From: Perca fluviatilis
Lineage: Eukaryota > Chordata > Actinopteri > Perciformes > Percidae
Direction: 5' to 3'
Length of the DNA: 64,000 nucleotides
Assembly (NCBI RefSeq): GCF_010015445.1
Contig: NC_053115.1
Location: 6,997,076 to 7,061,075 of the forward strand
A program made the position numbers and the translations under genes. Every line of letters begins with the position of its first letter. Positions within the stretch are counted from its first letter, which is position 1. Below the pieces are notes generated by a model that made no database searches, was not told the DNA's origin, and was given only the letters and a program-made list of their open reading frames with translations. This document shows, piece by piece, positions 10,700 through 22,415 of this stretch.

Positions 10700-12407
10700 G
10701 CTTGCATTAAACATGACAGGGATTACATTTCAGAGCAGTTTTCCTTTATTGTACCTGCCAGTGGCTCAAGAGGGAATTCATTAATGAAATTATTTTTTTG
10801 TGGGGAATAGTATTATGCTATCTAACAAAAAGAAGGTTCAGATGCATTTATTTGTTTTTATAGTAAAACATGGATATGTAAATTGGAAAGTGAATACCAA
10901 TGCAACAAGCCGGAGTTATTGCTTTTCATCACAATGTAGTTCAGAGCCTCTCAGTCGCCAGGACCCCCCCATGTCCTGATGTTTGCTACCCATGGTAACT
11001 GCTCTGTGTCAATCTTTACGCTAGCTACTGCCTCATTGTATTTTTGAGAAGAAAAGAAGGCCAGATGAGTCACGTCTAGATTTTGAACACTCCTCTGCAA
11101 TTCTGCTGCTACTGTGAAAGTCATCTGCAGTGATCTCCAGACTGACATCACATACCACACACATCGGAAGGATGCCAAAATTGTTGTTATCATGTTGTCT
11201 ATAAGGAAGAAAGGCTTAATAAAGGCTTAGACACAATCAACTCCACTATCCTCTGTTGAGGCAATGCAGAATGGCCATACTGAAATTATTGCTTTATATC
11301 TCATACTTTAGTAAGATAATTGGAAAACAAGAACAATATTGATTACAGTAATGGGTACTAAAAGTCGTTTTACGTGACTGTTCTAATGACCAAACGCTCT
11401 CACAGTGAACACGCTGGGTACAAATATAAGCCCTTATTGCTCCTATTCTGCTGTTTTGATCATGTAACCCCCAACCACCAATTTATCATTCCTGTGTGGT
11501 CAGTTCAATGTTTTGAAGTATTCCAGTATTCCAGTCCCCTTATCCTCTTTCTCCAACACAAATTTGCAGATTTGTGATAGCGCCCCGTGGTCTGGAACCA
11601 TAAATGTGGTCCATCTTCTTTGCTTTCGGCGACCCGCAGCTGCGTTTGCTTTTGCTGGACCTCTCGTTCGCGTACACACACACTCCCACCAAACTTACCT
11701 TTTTTTTACTAATTAAAGTTTGCCTTACGTTTGATTGCGTAGTAACGTGAGAACGTAAGTGTTGGTTTTTTGTATTGTCTCAGGGCCCTGAGTGGATCAG
11801 GGTAGGGTCTGTAGCAGATGTAAATAGATATATACACTAAGCTTCTTGCTGGGATGTGACTTCACACCCTCTCCAAGCCAAAAGGGGAGTTAGCAGTAAG
11901 AAAGTACCACTGTGCAGAGGAATTGGATATTTAAAACTGGGAGAAATCCAAAGTTTAAGAGATGACACATTTGATTTGATTAAGCGAAGTCTGCCAGCCA
12001 GTTTAGGCAGCCAACTTGAGCCCACCACTAATATGGCATACTTCTCTTACTGCAACAATGATCATCAGTCATCCAACTGATTATGGCAGTGTCCTTGAGT
12101 TGTCACTGCTCACCTGAAAGGGAGGGAAATTATCGTCACTCCCTGCCATCTTGATAATTCCTTGGGGGAGTGGCGAAATCAGAGCCTAGACACAAAATAT
12201 CAACACTACATATTTTACATTCTCATAATAATACATTCCACATATATAGTTAAGTAGTTCACTGATTTTACACTTAAGGGTAGGCTATCTGTTCCAATTA
12301 TATAAAAATCCAGGTGGTGGGAGTGGGGTTGTGTCACTATGTCCAACCACCAAACATGTTTATTATAGATTAAATATAAATCTCAGACAAAAGAAGAAAA
12401 TCAGACG
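10700..12407. other. no recognised feature
   Basis: Several 60-80 codon ORFs on both strands without recognisable motifs. Nothing else seen. Confidence 0.45.
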
Positions 12408-12939
12408 TAGGTTATGTTCACAATTGCTGTCTTTTTTGACAAGAAAAAGTTGACTAGGGCAGTGTTTTTATTCCAAAAAGCAGCCAAGAGCGTCTTAACA
12501 ACAGCTACTGTTACGGTATCCTCACTAGAGTGCTATGTGGAGCGGTGCTAACGTTAGATAAAACTAAGCGGTGGAGCGAGCTAGAAAAAGAACAAAGAGA
12601 GAGAGTGATGCTGCTATCGTTACATAAAACAAAGAGAGTTCCCTGTACACAGAGCCCGGTCATACCGTATAAGTGTACAACTCGCTGTGCTCCGACTCCA
12701 TTTTTTCTTGTTGTTATAAAAATGACAGGTCTGGCTACTCCGCTAGTCATTGGTCGGCTGTCAAAAAAGTGCTTGATGTACGGCTTTTGTTTCAGAAAAG
12801 TTGAACTTTTTTCAACTTCAAAAAGACACTCCGAGGCATTTAAAAAAGCGCTGACGACTTTTTTGAAAACACGGTTTACTCCATAGGATTATAATGTAAA
12901 ACAGACGCTGGCAGCTTAAAAACGTGTGAACATAGCCTA
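12408..12939. mobile_element. inverted-repeat element (MITE), family uncertain
   Basis: The inverted ends are TAGGTTATGTTCACA (12408) and TGTGAACATAGCCTA (ends 12939). No convincing target duplication was found. The interior is GC-richer than the flanks and non-coding. Confidence 0.5.
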
Positions 12940-13103
12940 AGAGGGCATGGAACTGTTGCTATAAATCACGCCCAGTGGGCCGTGTAATGGCAGCATTATA
13001 ATAAGTCTCTTTTTCACACTGATGTGACTGGTCAGATTTAGATTTAACTTGGAGGGAACTTATTACTGACTGTAACAAGGTAGATTGGGCATTAAATGTC
13101 ATT

Positions 13104-13605
13104 TTAAAGTACTTTTTGACTTTTTCAATTTTCTTTATTATGCTATATATCTTTGGTGCACATAATAGGTTTACAAAGTGAAAAAGCCCAAAGTCCACCC
13201 CAAAGGGACTTACCATCTCCAACAGAAAACACTGTTCACAAACTGCTCCAAACAGCTCTATTGTAGTCCAGCCTTTACTTCCGTGACGAACGTGCATCAC
13301 TTTGTAACACACGTTATAATGCTCGCCTAGCTACTAGCATGACACTCCCTCATACTCTGCTTCTGACTGGCTAGCAGTACTTACTGTACATGTGCGACTC
13401 CCAACAAAGATGGAACAGAAGTGAGATGTCTCACTCTGTAGCTAAAAGAGAGAGCTCAACACACAGGGTGAAAAGAGGAGCTGCAGCAATGTGCAGTAAA
13501 ACAAATATATGATGTTTTCTGAAAATTAAACCACATAAACCTATTCTGGTACAACCTCTAAATACAATTATGAACCTAAAAATTAGCATAATATGAGCAC
13601 TTTAA
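13104..13605 (-). mobile_element. TTAA-type 0.5-kb element, copy 1
   Basis: The right end GCATAATATGAGCACTTTAA is intact; the left end has lost a few bases after TTAAAGT. The interior shares long near-identical blocks with 26958-27462 and 46732-47254, for example GTTTACAAAGTGAAAAAGCC and AACACTGTTCACAAACTGCT. No transposase. Confidence 0.8.
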
Positions 13606-13649
13606 GATCGTCAACCTACAACAAATCTGTTATCAATCTGGTGATCTGG

Positions 13650-13870
13650 TGATGGCGCAGTGGATATGACACATGCCTTTGGTGTGGGAGATCTGGGTTC
13701 AACTGGTCAACTGGTCCACTGCGGATACATCAACCAATGTGTCCCTGAGCAAGACACTTAACCCCTAGTTGCTCCAGAGGCGTGCGACCTCTGACATATA
13801 TAGAGCAATTGTAAGTCGCTTTGGATAAAAGCGTCAGCTAAATGACATGTAGTAATAATAATAATAAACC
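13650..13870 (+). mobile_element. tRNA-derived SINE with (AAT)n tail
   Basis: A tRNA-like head (GATGGCGCAGTGGATATGAC, then GATCTGGGTTCAA as B box) is followed by a body ending in AGTCGCTTTGGATAAAAGCG, then AGCTAAATGAC and (ATA)n. This tail is shared by many teleost SINEs and their partner LINEs. Confidence 0.85.
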
Positions 13871-14340
13871 CTGGTACATGCAGCTACTTTATGCAGAAAG
13901 TCTGTTATATGACAGTTTGGCTCATATCTGAGGTTGAGTCTGTGAATTCATAGTTAGGTGATCTGAGTTGCCCTACTGTGAACGACTTTTGAATCACAGC
14001 CGCCACACCAGCAGAGGTGTTTAGACAGATAGTTTCCATGACAACATTATTTGATAAGCTCTCTCAAAGCGTACAAAAGTGAGGAATACAAAGCCACCTA
14101 CTCAATAAGTTGGACTGGTGAGAGCAACTCTATCACTGCTTTGTGCAATTTGGACGTCAGTTTTGCACAATGACAGAGTTTTTTTCAGGTGGAGGGCAAT
14201 TTTGTATGTCTTTGTGAGTCAAAATCCAATTGCATCCAGTGTACACAGCGTTCATATCAAGGTGCTGCCACTGATGTGCTGGCAAAATAGATGAGGAGAA
14301 AAGATCACAGAGAAATGTGATAAATGACAGTCAGTTTAGC
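13871..14340. other. no recognised feature
   Basis: Unassigned sequence between the SINE and the tandem complex. Confidence 0.45.
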
Positions 14341-14970
14341 TTACAGGTTTTTTCATTTGCTAAACGACAGTGGGCACATCTGGAGTCACATGTGCAAAAC
14401 TCTAACTACAGTCTGCACTGCCAACAGTCACCTGAGCTAAACAGTTCACTTCACCTGCAAAACTAATTCCAAGCAACTTACAGTTTTTTCCGATTGCTAA
14501 ACGACAGTGGGCACAACTGGAGTCACGTGTGCAAAACTCTAACTACAGTCTGCACTACCAACAGTCACCTGAGCTAAACAGTTCACATCACCTGCAAAAC
14601 TCATTCAAAGCAACACAACTCTTCACACACGTCTCAAAACAGGCTCAGTGCAGCCAAACACTATGCACAATCCTCACTGAGATAACACACACTGTCACTC
14701 AGAACACACTAGCATCAATACCACCAATACACAAATTACAAACTTTCTCATCTATACAGTTTGAACAATTTGAGTGCCTTTACACTACTCAATAGTTTAT
14801 TTAAGGAAAATATATAGATTTTATAATATATAAATCTTTACATAAGGTAAACAAGAAGGAATGAAAATCAGCAGTTTGCTTCAATGTAGTATTTTGTCTC
14901 TAGTAATTTATGGAATTACTGGGGAAAAAAACTAAAGGTACATACGTAACAGTAACAAAGAATAGTGTTA

Positions 14971-15090
14971 CTAATTCTGCCTCTCTCCAGCATCATGTGG
15001 CAAGTTTTCTTCATCACACTGGATGTCTGCATCATCTCTAAATACGAATAATGAATGTGGTGTTTCTATTGCTTTCACCTCCATCAATTT
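14971..15090 (-). pseudogene. possible transposase C-terminal exon, copy A
   Basis: On the minus strand, acceptor atgtttttcAG is followed by KLMEVKAIETPHSLFVF, RDDADIQCDEENLPHDAGER and QN stop. The acidic end resembles C-termini of IS630/Tc1-like transposases in teleosts (from memory). It differs from copy B by three bases in one place, preserving frame. Confidence 0.4.
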
Positions 15091-15436
15091 CTGAAAAACA
15101 TTACAGTTTTTTTCGATTGCTAAACGACAGTGGGCACAACTGGAGTCACATGTGCAAAACTCAAACTACAGTCTGCACTACCTACAGTCACCTGAGCTAA
15201 ACAGTTCACATCACCTGCAAAACTCATTCAAAGCAACACAACTCCTAACACATGTCTCAAACAGTATCCATTACTTTCTGAAAAACAGTAAGAACGCAGT
15301 TTTACAGTTTTTTTCGATTGCTAAACGACAGTGGGCACAACTGGAGTCACATGTGCAAAACTCAAACTACAGTCTGCACTACCTACAGTCACCTGAGCTA
15401 CTTTCTGAAAAACAGTAAGAACACAGTTTTACTATT

Positions 15437-15980
15437 GTAAAGATATAGTGTTTTTCACTTTTTTTTATAGCTGCGTACATAACCTCAGACATCTTACCTG
15501 GACATATTGGTATCTTTGCTCTTTTACCCGTTTCTCTCAAACAGTACAGTGTAGAATTGTTTCATTCTTATTTGGTGTTTGTATACAAAAAAAGACTTTC
15601 TGAGCTTTCTCTGTATAAATACCATATATGTTCACTAACTAGTCTAAAACAAGACACCTGCTTAGGCCTTCAGCTAAAATTGCAATCAGCAGTGTTTGTT
15701 AGGCACCAGACTGAAATCTATTCTGTTTTGAATGTGTGGTTAACAGTTTTGACAGCAGTGTGTTAGCATTTGAACAAAGTGCTGTAGATCTACAGTGTTG
15801 TGCACCTTGTGGTTAAACTCATGGGATAAGTGTGTAGAGTTTTGAAAACTGTGTTCAAGCAATGAAAAATGAACTAGAGTTTGGTCCACATGAACTGCTG
15901 CTGTGCAGACTGTAGTTAGAGTTTTGCACATGTGACTCCAGTTGTGCCCACTGTCGTTTAGCAATCGAAAAAAACTGTAA
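15437..15980. repeat. 545-bp unit, copy 1
   Basis: It runs from GTAAAGATATAGTG to the inverted terminus. Copy 1 is separated from copy 2 by a ~450-bp block (15981-16440) related to 14630-15100. Confidence 0.85.
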
Positions 15981-16314
15981 CACACGTCTCAAACAGTATG
16001 CACAGGCCTCACTGAGATAACACACACTGTCACTCAGAACACACTGAGGGTAAAAACACTAGCCTCAAATACCAATACAGAAATTACAAACGTTCTCATC
16101 TTTACAGTTTGAACAATTTGAGTGACTTGACACTACTCAACAGTTTATTTAAGGAAAAAATATAGATTGTATAGCATACCAATTTTTACATAAGGTAAAC
16201 AAGAAGGAATGAAAATCAGCAGTTTTCTTTAATAAAGTATTTTGTCTCTAGTAATTTATGGAATTACTGGGGAAAAAAACTAAAGGTACATAACAGTACC
16301 AACAAATAGTGTGA

Positions 16315-16431
16315 CTAATCCTGCCTCTCTCCAGCATCATGTGGCAAGTTCTCTTCATCACATTGGATGTCTGCATCATCTCTAAATACAAATGAATGTG
16401 GTGTTTCCATTGCTTTCACCTCCATTACTTT
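16315..16431 (-). pseudogene. possible transposase C-terminal exon, copy B
   Basis: Minus strand: acceptor ctgtttttcAG, then KVMEVKAMETPHSFVF, RDDADIQCDEENLPHDAGER and QD stop. Upstream on the same strand, within the neighbouring 545-bp unit, is a strong donor (CATGTCCAG|GTAAGA). In phase 0 this would join EQRHQHVQ to this exon. Most of any transposase upstream is missing. Confidence 0.4.
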
Positions 16432-16462
16432 CTGAAAAACAGTAAGAACGCAGTTTTACTAT

Positions 16463-17007
16463 GGTAAAGATATTGTGTTTTTCACTTTTTTTTATAGCTG
16501 TGTACATAACCTCAGACATCTTACCTGGACATGTTGGTGTCTTTGCTCTTTTACCCGTTTCTCTCAAACAGTACAGTGTATGATTGTTTCATTCTTATTT
16601 GGTGTTTGTATACAAAAAAAGACTTTCTGAGCTTTCTCTGTATAAATACCATATATGTTCACTAACTAGTCTAAAACAAGACACCTGCTTAGGCTTTCAG
16701 CTAAAGTTGCAATCAGCAGTGTTTGATAGGCACCAGACTGAAATCTATTCTGTTTTGAATGTGTGGTTTACAGTTTTGACAGCAGTGTGTTAGCATTTGA
16801 ACAAAGTGCTGTAAATCTACAGTGTTTTGCACGTTGTGGTTAAAGTCATGGGATAAGTGTGTAGAGTTTTGAAAACTGTGTTCAAGCAATGAAAAATGAA
16901 CTAGAGTTTGGTCCACATGAACTGCTGCTGTGCAGACTGTAGTTAGAGTTTTGCACATGTGACTCCAGTTGTGCCCACTGTCGTTTAGCAATCGAAAAAA
17001 ACTGTAA
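16463..17007. repeat. 545-bp unit, copy 2
   Basis: Near-identical to copy 1 by eye, with scattered single-base differences. It is directly followed by copy 3. Confidence 0.85.
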
Positions 17008-17011
17008 TATT

Positions 17012-17555
17012 GTAAAGATATAGTGTTTTTCACTTTTTTATATAGCTGTGTATATAACCTCAGACATCTTACCAGGACATGCTGGTGTCTTTGCTCTTTT
17101 ACCCGTTTCTCTCAAACGGTACAGTGTAGAATTGTTTCATTCTTATTTGGTGTTTGTATACAAAAAAAGACTTTCTGAGCTTTCTCTGTATAAATACCAT
17201 ATATGTTCACTAACTAGTCTAAAACAAGACACCAGCTTAGGCTTTCAGCTAAAATTGCAATCAGCAGTGTTTGATAGGCACCAGACTGAAATCTATTCTG
17301 TTTTGAATGTGTGGTTAACAGTTTTGACAGCAGTGTGTTAGCATTTGAACAAAGTGCTGTAAATCTACAGTGTTGTGCACGTTGTGGTTAAAGTCATGGG
17401 ATAAGTGTGTAGAGTTTTGAAAACTGTGTTCAAGCAATGAAAAATGAACTAGAGTTTGGTCCACATGAACTGCTGCTGTGGAGACTGTAGTTAGAGTTTT
17501 GCACATGTGACTCCAGTTGTGCCCACTGTCGTTTAGCAATCGAAAAAAACTGTAA
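17012..17555. repeat. 545-bp unit, copy 3
   Basis: Head-to-tail with copies 2 and 4. The minus-strand 74-codon frame (HLSHDFNHNV-type) is open in this and the other copies because they are nearly identical, not demonstrably because of selection. Confidence 0.85.
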
Positions 17556-17573
17556 GAACGCAGTTTTACTATG

Positions 17574-18119
17574 GTAAAGATATAGTGTTTTTCACCTTTC
17601 TTTTATAGCTGTGTACATAACCTCAGACATCTTACCTGGACATGTTGGTGTCTTTGCTCTTTTACCTGTTTCTCTGAAACGGTACAGTGTATAATTGTTT
17701 CATTCTTATTTGGTGTTTGTATACAAAAAAGATTTGCTGAGCTTCCTCTGTATAAATACCGTATATATGTTCACTAACTAGTCTAAAACAAGACACCTGC
17801 TTAGGCCTTCAGCTAAAATTCCAATCAGCAGTGTTTGATAGGCACCAGACTGAAATCCATTCTGTTTTGAATGTGTGGTTAACAGTTTTGACAGCAGTGT
17901 GTTAGCATTTGAACAAAGTGCTGTAAATCTACAGTGTTGTACATGTTGTGGTTAAAGTCATGGGATAAGTGTGTAGAGTTTTGAAAACTGTGTTCAAGCA
18001 ATGAAAAACGAACTAGAGTTTGGTCCACATGAACTGCTGCTGTGCAGACTGGAGTTAGAGTTTTGCACATGTGACTCCAGTTGTGCCCGCTGTCGTTTAG
18101 CAATCCAAAAAAACTGTAA
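17574..18119. repeat. 545-bp unit, copy 4
   Basis: The last unit carries the most differences (for example CAATCCAAAA in its terminus and a two-base TAT expansion at the CCGTATATATG stretch). It ends at the TA flank at the right edge of the complex. Confidence 0.85.
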
Positions 18120-18950
18120 TAGATGGAGAGAATAAAAGTAATTCCCCAAAGTTTTTTTTTAACTAAAAAATTACTTTCTTTTTACAAAAAAACTACGTAA
18201 CACACAAGTCTTGTGACATAGCTCATATGCCAAAACAAATTACATGTTCATATACCAGCATTAGAGATTACTCATAAGTGTCAACAATTACAGTAAATGC
18301 AATGATCATTGAGTGGATGACAGAACTTTACTGATGCAACCATGGCAACGTAGAGAATAGGATCCAGCATCTTGATAGGCTGTCACTGCTGCGACGAGGC
18401 AGCCTGGTTGCATAACGCTCTCAACCTTGACTTTGATGTGTTCCTCTTTATATCGTTGTACCTGCGGTGAATGTTCATGTACTGCGTTTGGATGAATGCA
18501 AAATGATTGCATTTATTTGGTGAGAATGGCAAAAGTGATACAGGACAGCCTAAAGTAGAAAGGGTCAAAGATCAATTGCTGTTTCCACTTCCTAGAGGCA
18601 TTAGTCTACAGATTTTAGATGTAGACTTTAATAATGTTATCCATTGCACATACAGTACACACAACACAGCAAGAAAACAGTGAACACAAGTAGCACACGA
18701 ATTAAAGGTCTGTTTGCGTCTGTTCGTGTGTGTGTGTGCAGGGTGGCTTAGCCGAAAAAACTTTGCAAACTATACTTCCAGCTGACTTAGGCAGCACAAG
18801 AGTTTAGCTTCTATCAAAGCCATCTGGTGCTCCTTTAATAAAACGTGTTTGAAGTGTGTCATGTTTTTTTCAACTGGTCTCTCTGTTTACGCAATGCCGC
18901 GTGGCGTATAGAAAAGAGAACACAGCGCATGAAGAGAACAGGAAGACGAA

Positions 18951-19002
<52 letters not shown>

Positions 19003-19320
19003 AGCTGTTGGCAGTGGGCGGGTGTTGGGGGGATGTGGGTGCAGAGAATGAGAGTATAAATGTCACTTTAAAATGCAGTGCCTTCTCTCTAATACATGAC
19101 CGTCACTTCACCCGTTTCCAATCTGGTTAGAATTTGTCCCTTGACAGAGACACTGCATGGATTTCATAATAAAGCGTGCTATGAATCATAAAAGAGGATG
19201 GCCACATTTATATATTTTCAAGGAGTCTATTAAAAAGTTAGAGACTAATCGTGACAAATTATACATTCTCTAAGATCTAAAGGTTTTACAGTGATGATCA
19301 TTTCTTTTCTTTTTTTCTAG
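18120..19320. other. no gene recognised; (TG)n at 18953-19000
   Basis: Short ORFs only. The (TG)n stretch generates the Val-Cys repeats in two plus frames. Confidence 0.5.
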
Positions 19321-19397
19321 CAACATGAGCAAATGGTTCTTCCATGGATTTGTAGAGTCCATACACAGCAAGCCATGGGAGATGCAGTTATTAAGAA
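19321..19397 (+). CDS. weak candidate exon with strong splice sites
   Basis: It is preceded by a long pyrimidine tract (tttcttttctttttttctAG) and followed by GTGAGT. One frame reads NMSKWFFHGFVESIHSKPWE then MQLLR; a second frame is also open. The ATG could be a start codon. I do not recognise either peptide. The splice signals are as good as those of mst1r but the coding evidence is thin. Confidence 0.25.
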
Positions 19398-21557
19398 GTG
19401 AGTCTTCCTGTGGGTGTCGGAGTAGAGATGAGGGGGGTTCATTGGTCAGAGGAAAACAGAGAGCAGAGGAGCTGACCTCAGAAGAGGAAATTTTCTCTTA
19501 ATTAACAGCAATTCCAGGGAGTAAAGATGTAAAGTAAAGTAAAAATGTTCATCTGCACTGCTAGCACTGTGTCTTCTTTTTTTCTTTCTCCACACGTGCC
19601 TTCCACTCTTGCTCTCACCCAGTATCAATGGAAAAACACCCTCAGCGCTTTGTCACGTCCTCATTTAATGATGCTCCTGTGGACGGGAATTTTCACCAAG
19701 TTCCAGGATTGCTCATGAATATTTGAGCGGTATATGAATTATGTGCCATGGTCCATAGCTTGTGGAGAAGACTGACTGGATCAACACTTTAACCCCATCA
19801 TCTTCCAATGATGTTACAGCAGCTGGAGAACCAATCCCTGCTCCACCAACCTGACTGGCTGTAGCTGTCAACCATCGCAGTGATGGGACAACATTGGATG
19901 CATGCTGAAGAGAGTGATTGGTGATTTAACTCACAGCAAGAGGGGGTCAAAAATGATTCCTACATGTCGACTTGCATTACCAACACTTGCTGTATTACTA
20001 CTTCTTATCTGTAGCATCCCACAGTGCCTAATGAGTCTTATTAGAAAGCAGTTACAGACGATAAAACATAAATATGTGTGCACAGATTGTTTTGGATGCA
20101 TTTCAGCTTACACTAGATATGCTGGGTAGCACTGACCCTGTCACACAACACATATTTTACCTCAACAAACTCAATATGGCTCTAAGTGGAATCAGTGTGC
20201 GCTGAAGATAATGTATCAAATAACAGGCTAAATCCAATTTCACAAACATATCCCCTTGAGGTAAGATTTAGATAGCTTGACTGCTGATCCCTAGTTGCAC
20301 ACACACACAAACACACACACACACACACACACATTGAGAGAGAGGGAAAAGAGAGGCAGCAATCCCTAACTGTATTCCTTTAGATATCAGAGAAATTCTT
20401 TTTTAAGGGAGCGTGCATCTTTCATTTTGCCACAATCCATCTAACAATGGGTGCTTACAATCTATGTGTATCGAGGTGAAGTGCCGTTATTCCATCAGTG
20501 AACCTTTATTGGCTTGTTAATCCCAAACACATTGAGCTTGGAGTGAGGCATTAAGAAAGGAGATTACATCCCACAGGTCTCCTAGGTCAAATGGACACAC
20601 ACAGATAACAATATACAATGATTTTCCCACTTATCTTTGCAGTTCATAATATACAATCTTCAAGTCTCCCCAAAAGCACACAGTTCATGTGAATGACAGA
20701 TAATAATGCAAAATAATATAATGCAAAATAATAGATATTTGACATGACATCGGAAAAAGGAAATATATACGTGCCCACAGGGCAGAATTATAGCTTCGCT
20801 ATACCTAGTCTGGTGGATACATTGTTGGCAAATAGAGCCTTTTCTCATTACACATTTGCTTGTAATCCACAAGAGTGTTCGGTCAGTTATTGGTCCCTGA
20901 TTCAAGGGTGGTGCCCCATTTTGATTGTTTGTCAATTTGGTCAAGTTATTAACACCCATATTCATAACTTTATTAATATTGATAAAACATATTTGATCTT
21001 TGAATTGCCAATAATTGAATCTGTACCTTCCTAATCCCCAACAAGAGTAAGAGGAAATCTGTCTTAACCGCTGTGCATTCTCAGTGGTTGTTCCCTCCAG
21101 CAGTTTACCTGTCAGCAAACTGTACAGTCCAACTCAAAACCCCCTCCAGCCAAACACCTCAGTGAGATAGTGTAGCTCTGTGTTTCTCCAGAATATAGAA
21201 ACCCTTCAGGGCAGGATCTGGCAGCGGGCACGAATATGGAGTTAAACACCCACAAAGGAAGATGGATGAAGTGTTCAGCAACAGTATCTTCTATGGATTA
21301 TGCTTTTTGAACAGTGACACAGCAGCAAAATAAATTTTAAGGGAAAGGCAGAATATCATCCAGATATCCACATCATTATATACTACACAAACTACATAAT
21401 CAGTGTCTACGTATCTTAAACTCACTGAATTGGCTATTAAACTGAACTGAACAAAACGATTTGACTCAGCAAAGTGATCGTAGTTGTAATTTACACCTCT
21501 CTCAGCTACCATTGTAATGTTGTATCATAGTGGACCAAAGATAGTATACATATATAC

Positions 21558-21559
<2 letters not shown>
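19398..21559. other. no recognised gene; (CA)n near 20298-20332
   Basis: Several short ORFs (for example 20660-21118 minus, 152 codons) lack recognisable content. Nothing else supported. Confidence 0.45.
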
Positions 21560-21630
<71 letters not shown>

Positions 21631-21633
<3 letters not shown>

Positions 21634-21757
21634 TTAAGAACAGGTTCTTATTTAAAATTCACTGTCTTTTTAAAAGACAAAAATTTAAAAAATCAATTTT
21701 ATGTGAATGATTGCATATGTGTGACCAACCAGCAATAAACAATATCATCTGGTTATA

Positions 21758-21827
<70 letters not shown>

Positions 21828-21955
21828 TATATATATGGTATGTTTATTGCTGGTTGGTCACACATATTGCAATCATTCACATAAAATTGATTTTTTAAAT
21901 TTTTTGTCTTTTTAAAAAAGACAGTGAATTTTAAATAAGAACCTGTTCTTAATGA
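21631..21955. repeat. long inverted repeat around (TA)n
   Basis: The arms 21631-21741 and 21840-21955 are near-perfect reverse complements, from TCATTAAGAACAGGTTCTTA to CCAACCAGCAATAAAC. A short unmatched stretch and (TA)n at about 21762-21826 lie between. A second (TA)n (about 21560-21630) precedes the left arm. Arm tips resemble ends of a common fish DNA transposon. Confidence 0.9.
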
Positions 21956-22384
21956 CTTGCCTGAAAACTATAAAGGTAAAATAAAATAAATAAACATAAT
22001 TAGGTATGATTGGCTTTAATTGCCTCTAACAGTATTTCCATGTTGTACCTGAGTGTACAATCACAAGGTCCTGCCTTCATGCTGAATATAATTATTGATG
22101 TCTTGATCCCATTTAAACTGCCGGCTCACGCGTTGTTTCTTCATTTGCTAAGTGACGTTTGTGCCGGCCTTGTATCTCCTTTCAGTAGAAAAGATAAATC
22201 ACTGAGAGCAGACTGTAGGCTGAAGGAGCGGAGGACACAACGGCTTAGTTAGCAAAAGCCCTGAGGAGAGCAGTGTCAGTCACTAACTCCCCACAGAGAC
22301 CCACTGGACCTCAGAACGCTCCCCACTGGGAACATTAGAGAAACAGGCCTTGTGGCTAGACATGCATGCACACACTCGCGCGCG

Positions 22385-22415
<31 letters not shown>

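Larger units (their letters stand above)
14341..18119. mobile_element. complex of nested and tandem Tc1/mariner-like units
   Basis: It is bounded by TTACAGGTTTTTTCATTTGC (14341) and an inverted AAAAAAACTGTAA (18119). The same terminus recurs in plus orientation at 14341, 14478, 15101 and 15302, and in minus orientation ending at 15980, 17007, 17555 and 18119. Each is followed by CTAAACGACAGTGGGCACA or its complement. TA before CAGT-type ends suggests an IS630/Tc1/mariner relative. The right half is four copies of a ~545-bp unit; the left half includes two copies of a ~450-bp block holding a possible transposase C-terminal exon. Confidence 0.75.

Noticed and set aside
10280..10810. ORFs of 99-134 codons on both strands
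   Set aside because: Repetitive Ser-Leu, Arg-Glu and Val-Cys tracts produced by (GA)n and (TG)n microsatellites.
15557..18103. Repeated 69-106 codon ORFs on both strands that look conserved
   Set aside because: They recur because the 545-bp DNA units are near-identical; differences between copies include many amino-acid changes, with no sign of selection.
20660..21118. 152-codon minus-strand ORF, the second longest in the 57 kb left of mst1r
   Set aside because: Composition and lack of any motif suggest chance in AT-rich DNA; many non-ATG starts were allowed when open frames were listed.
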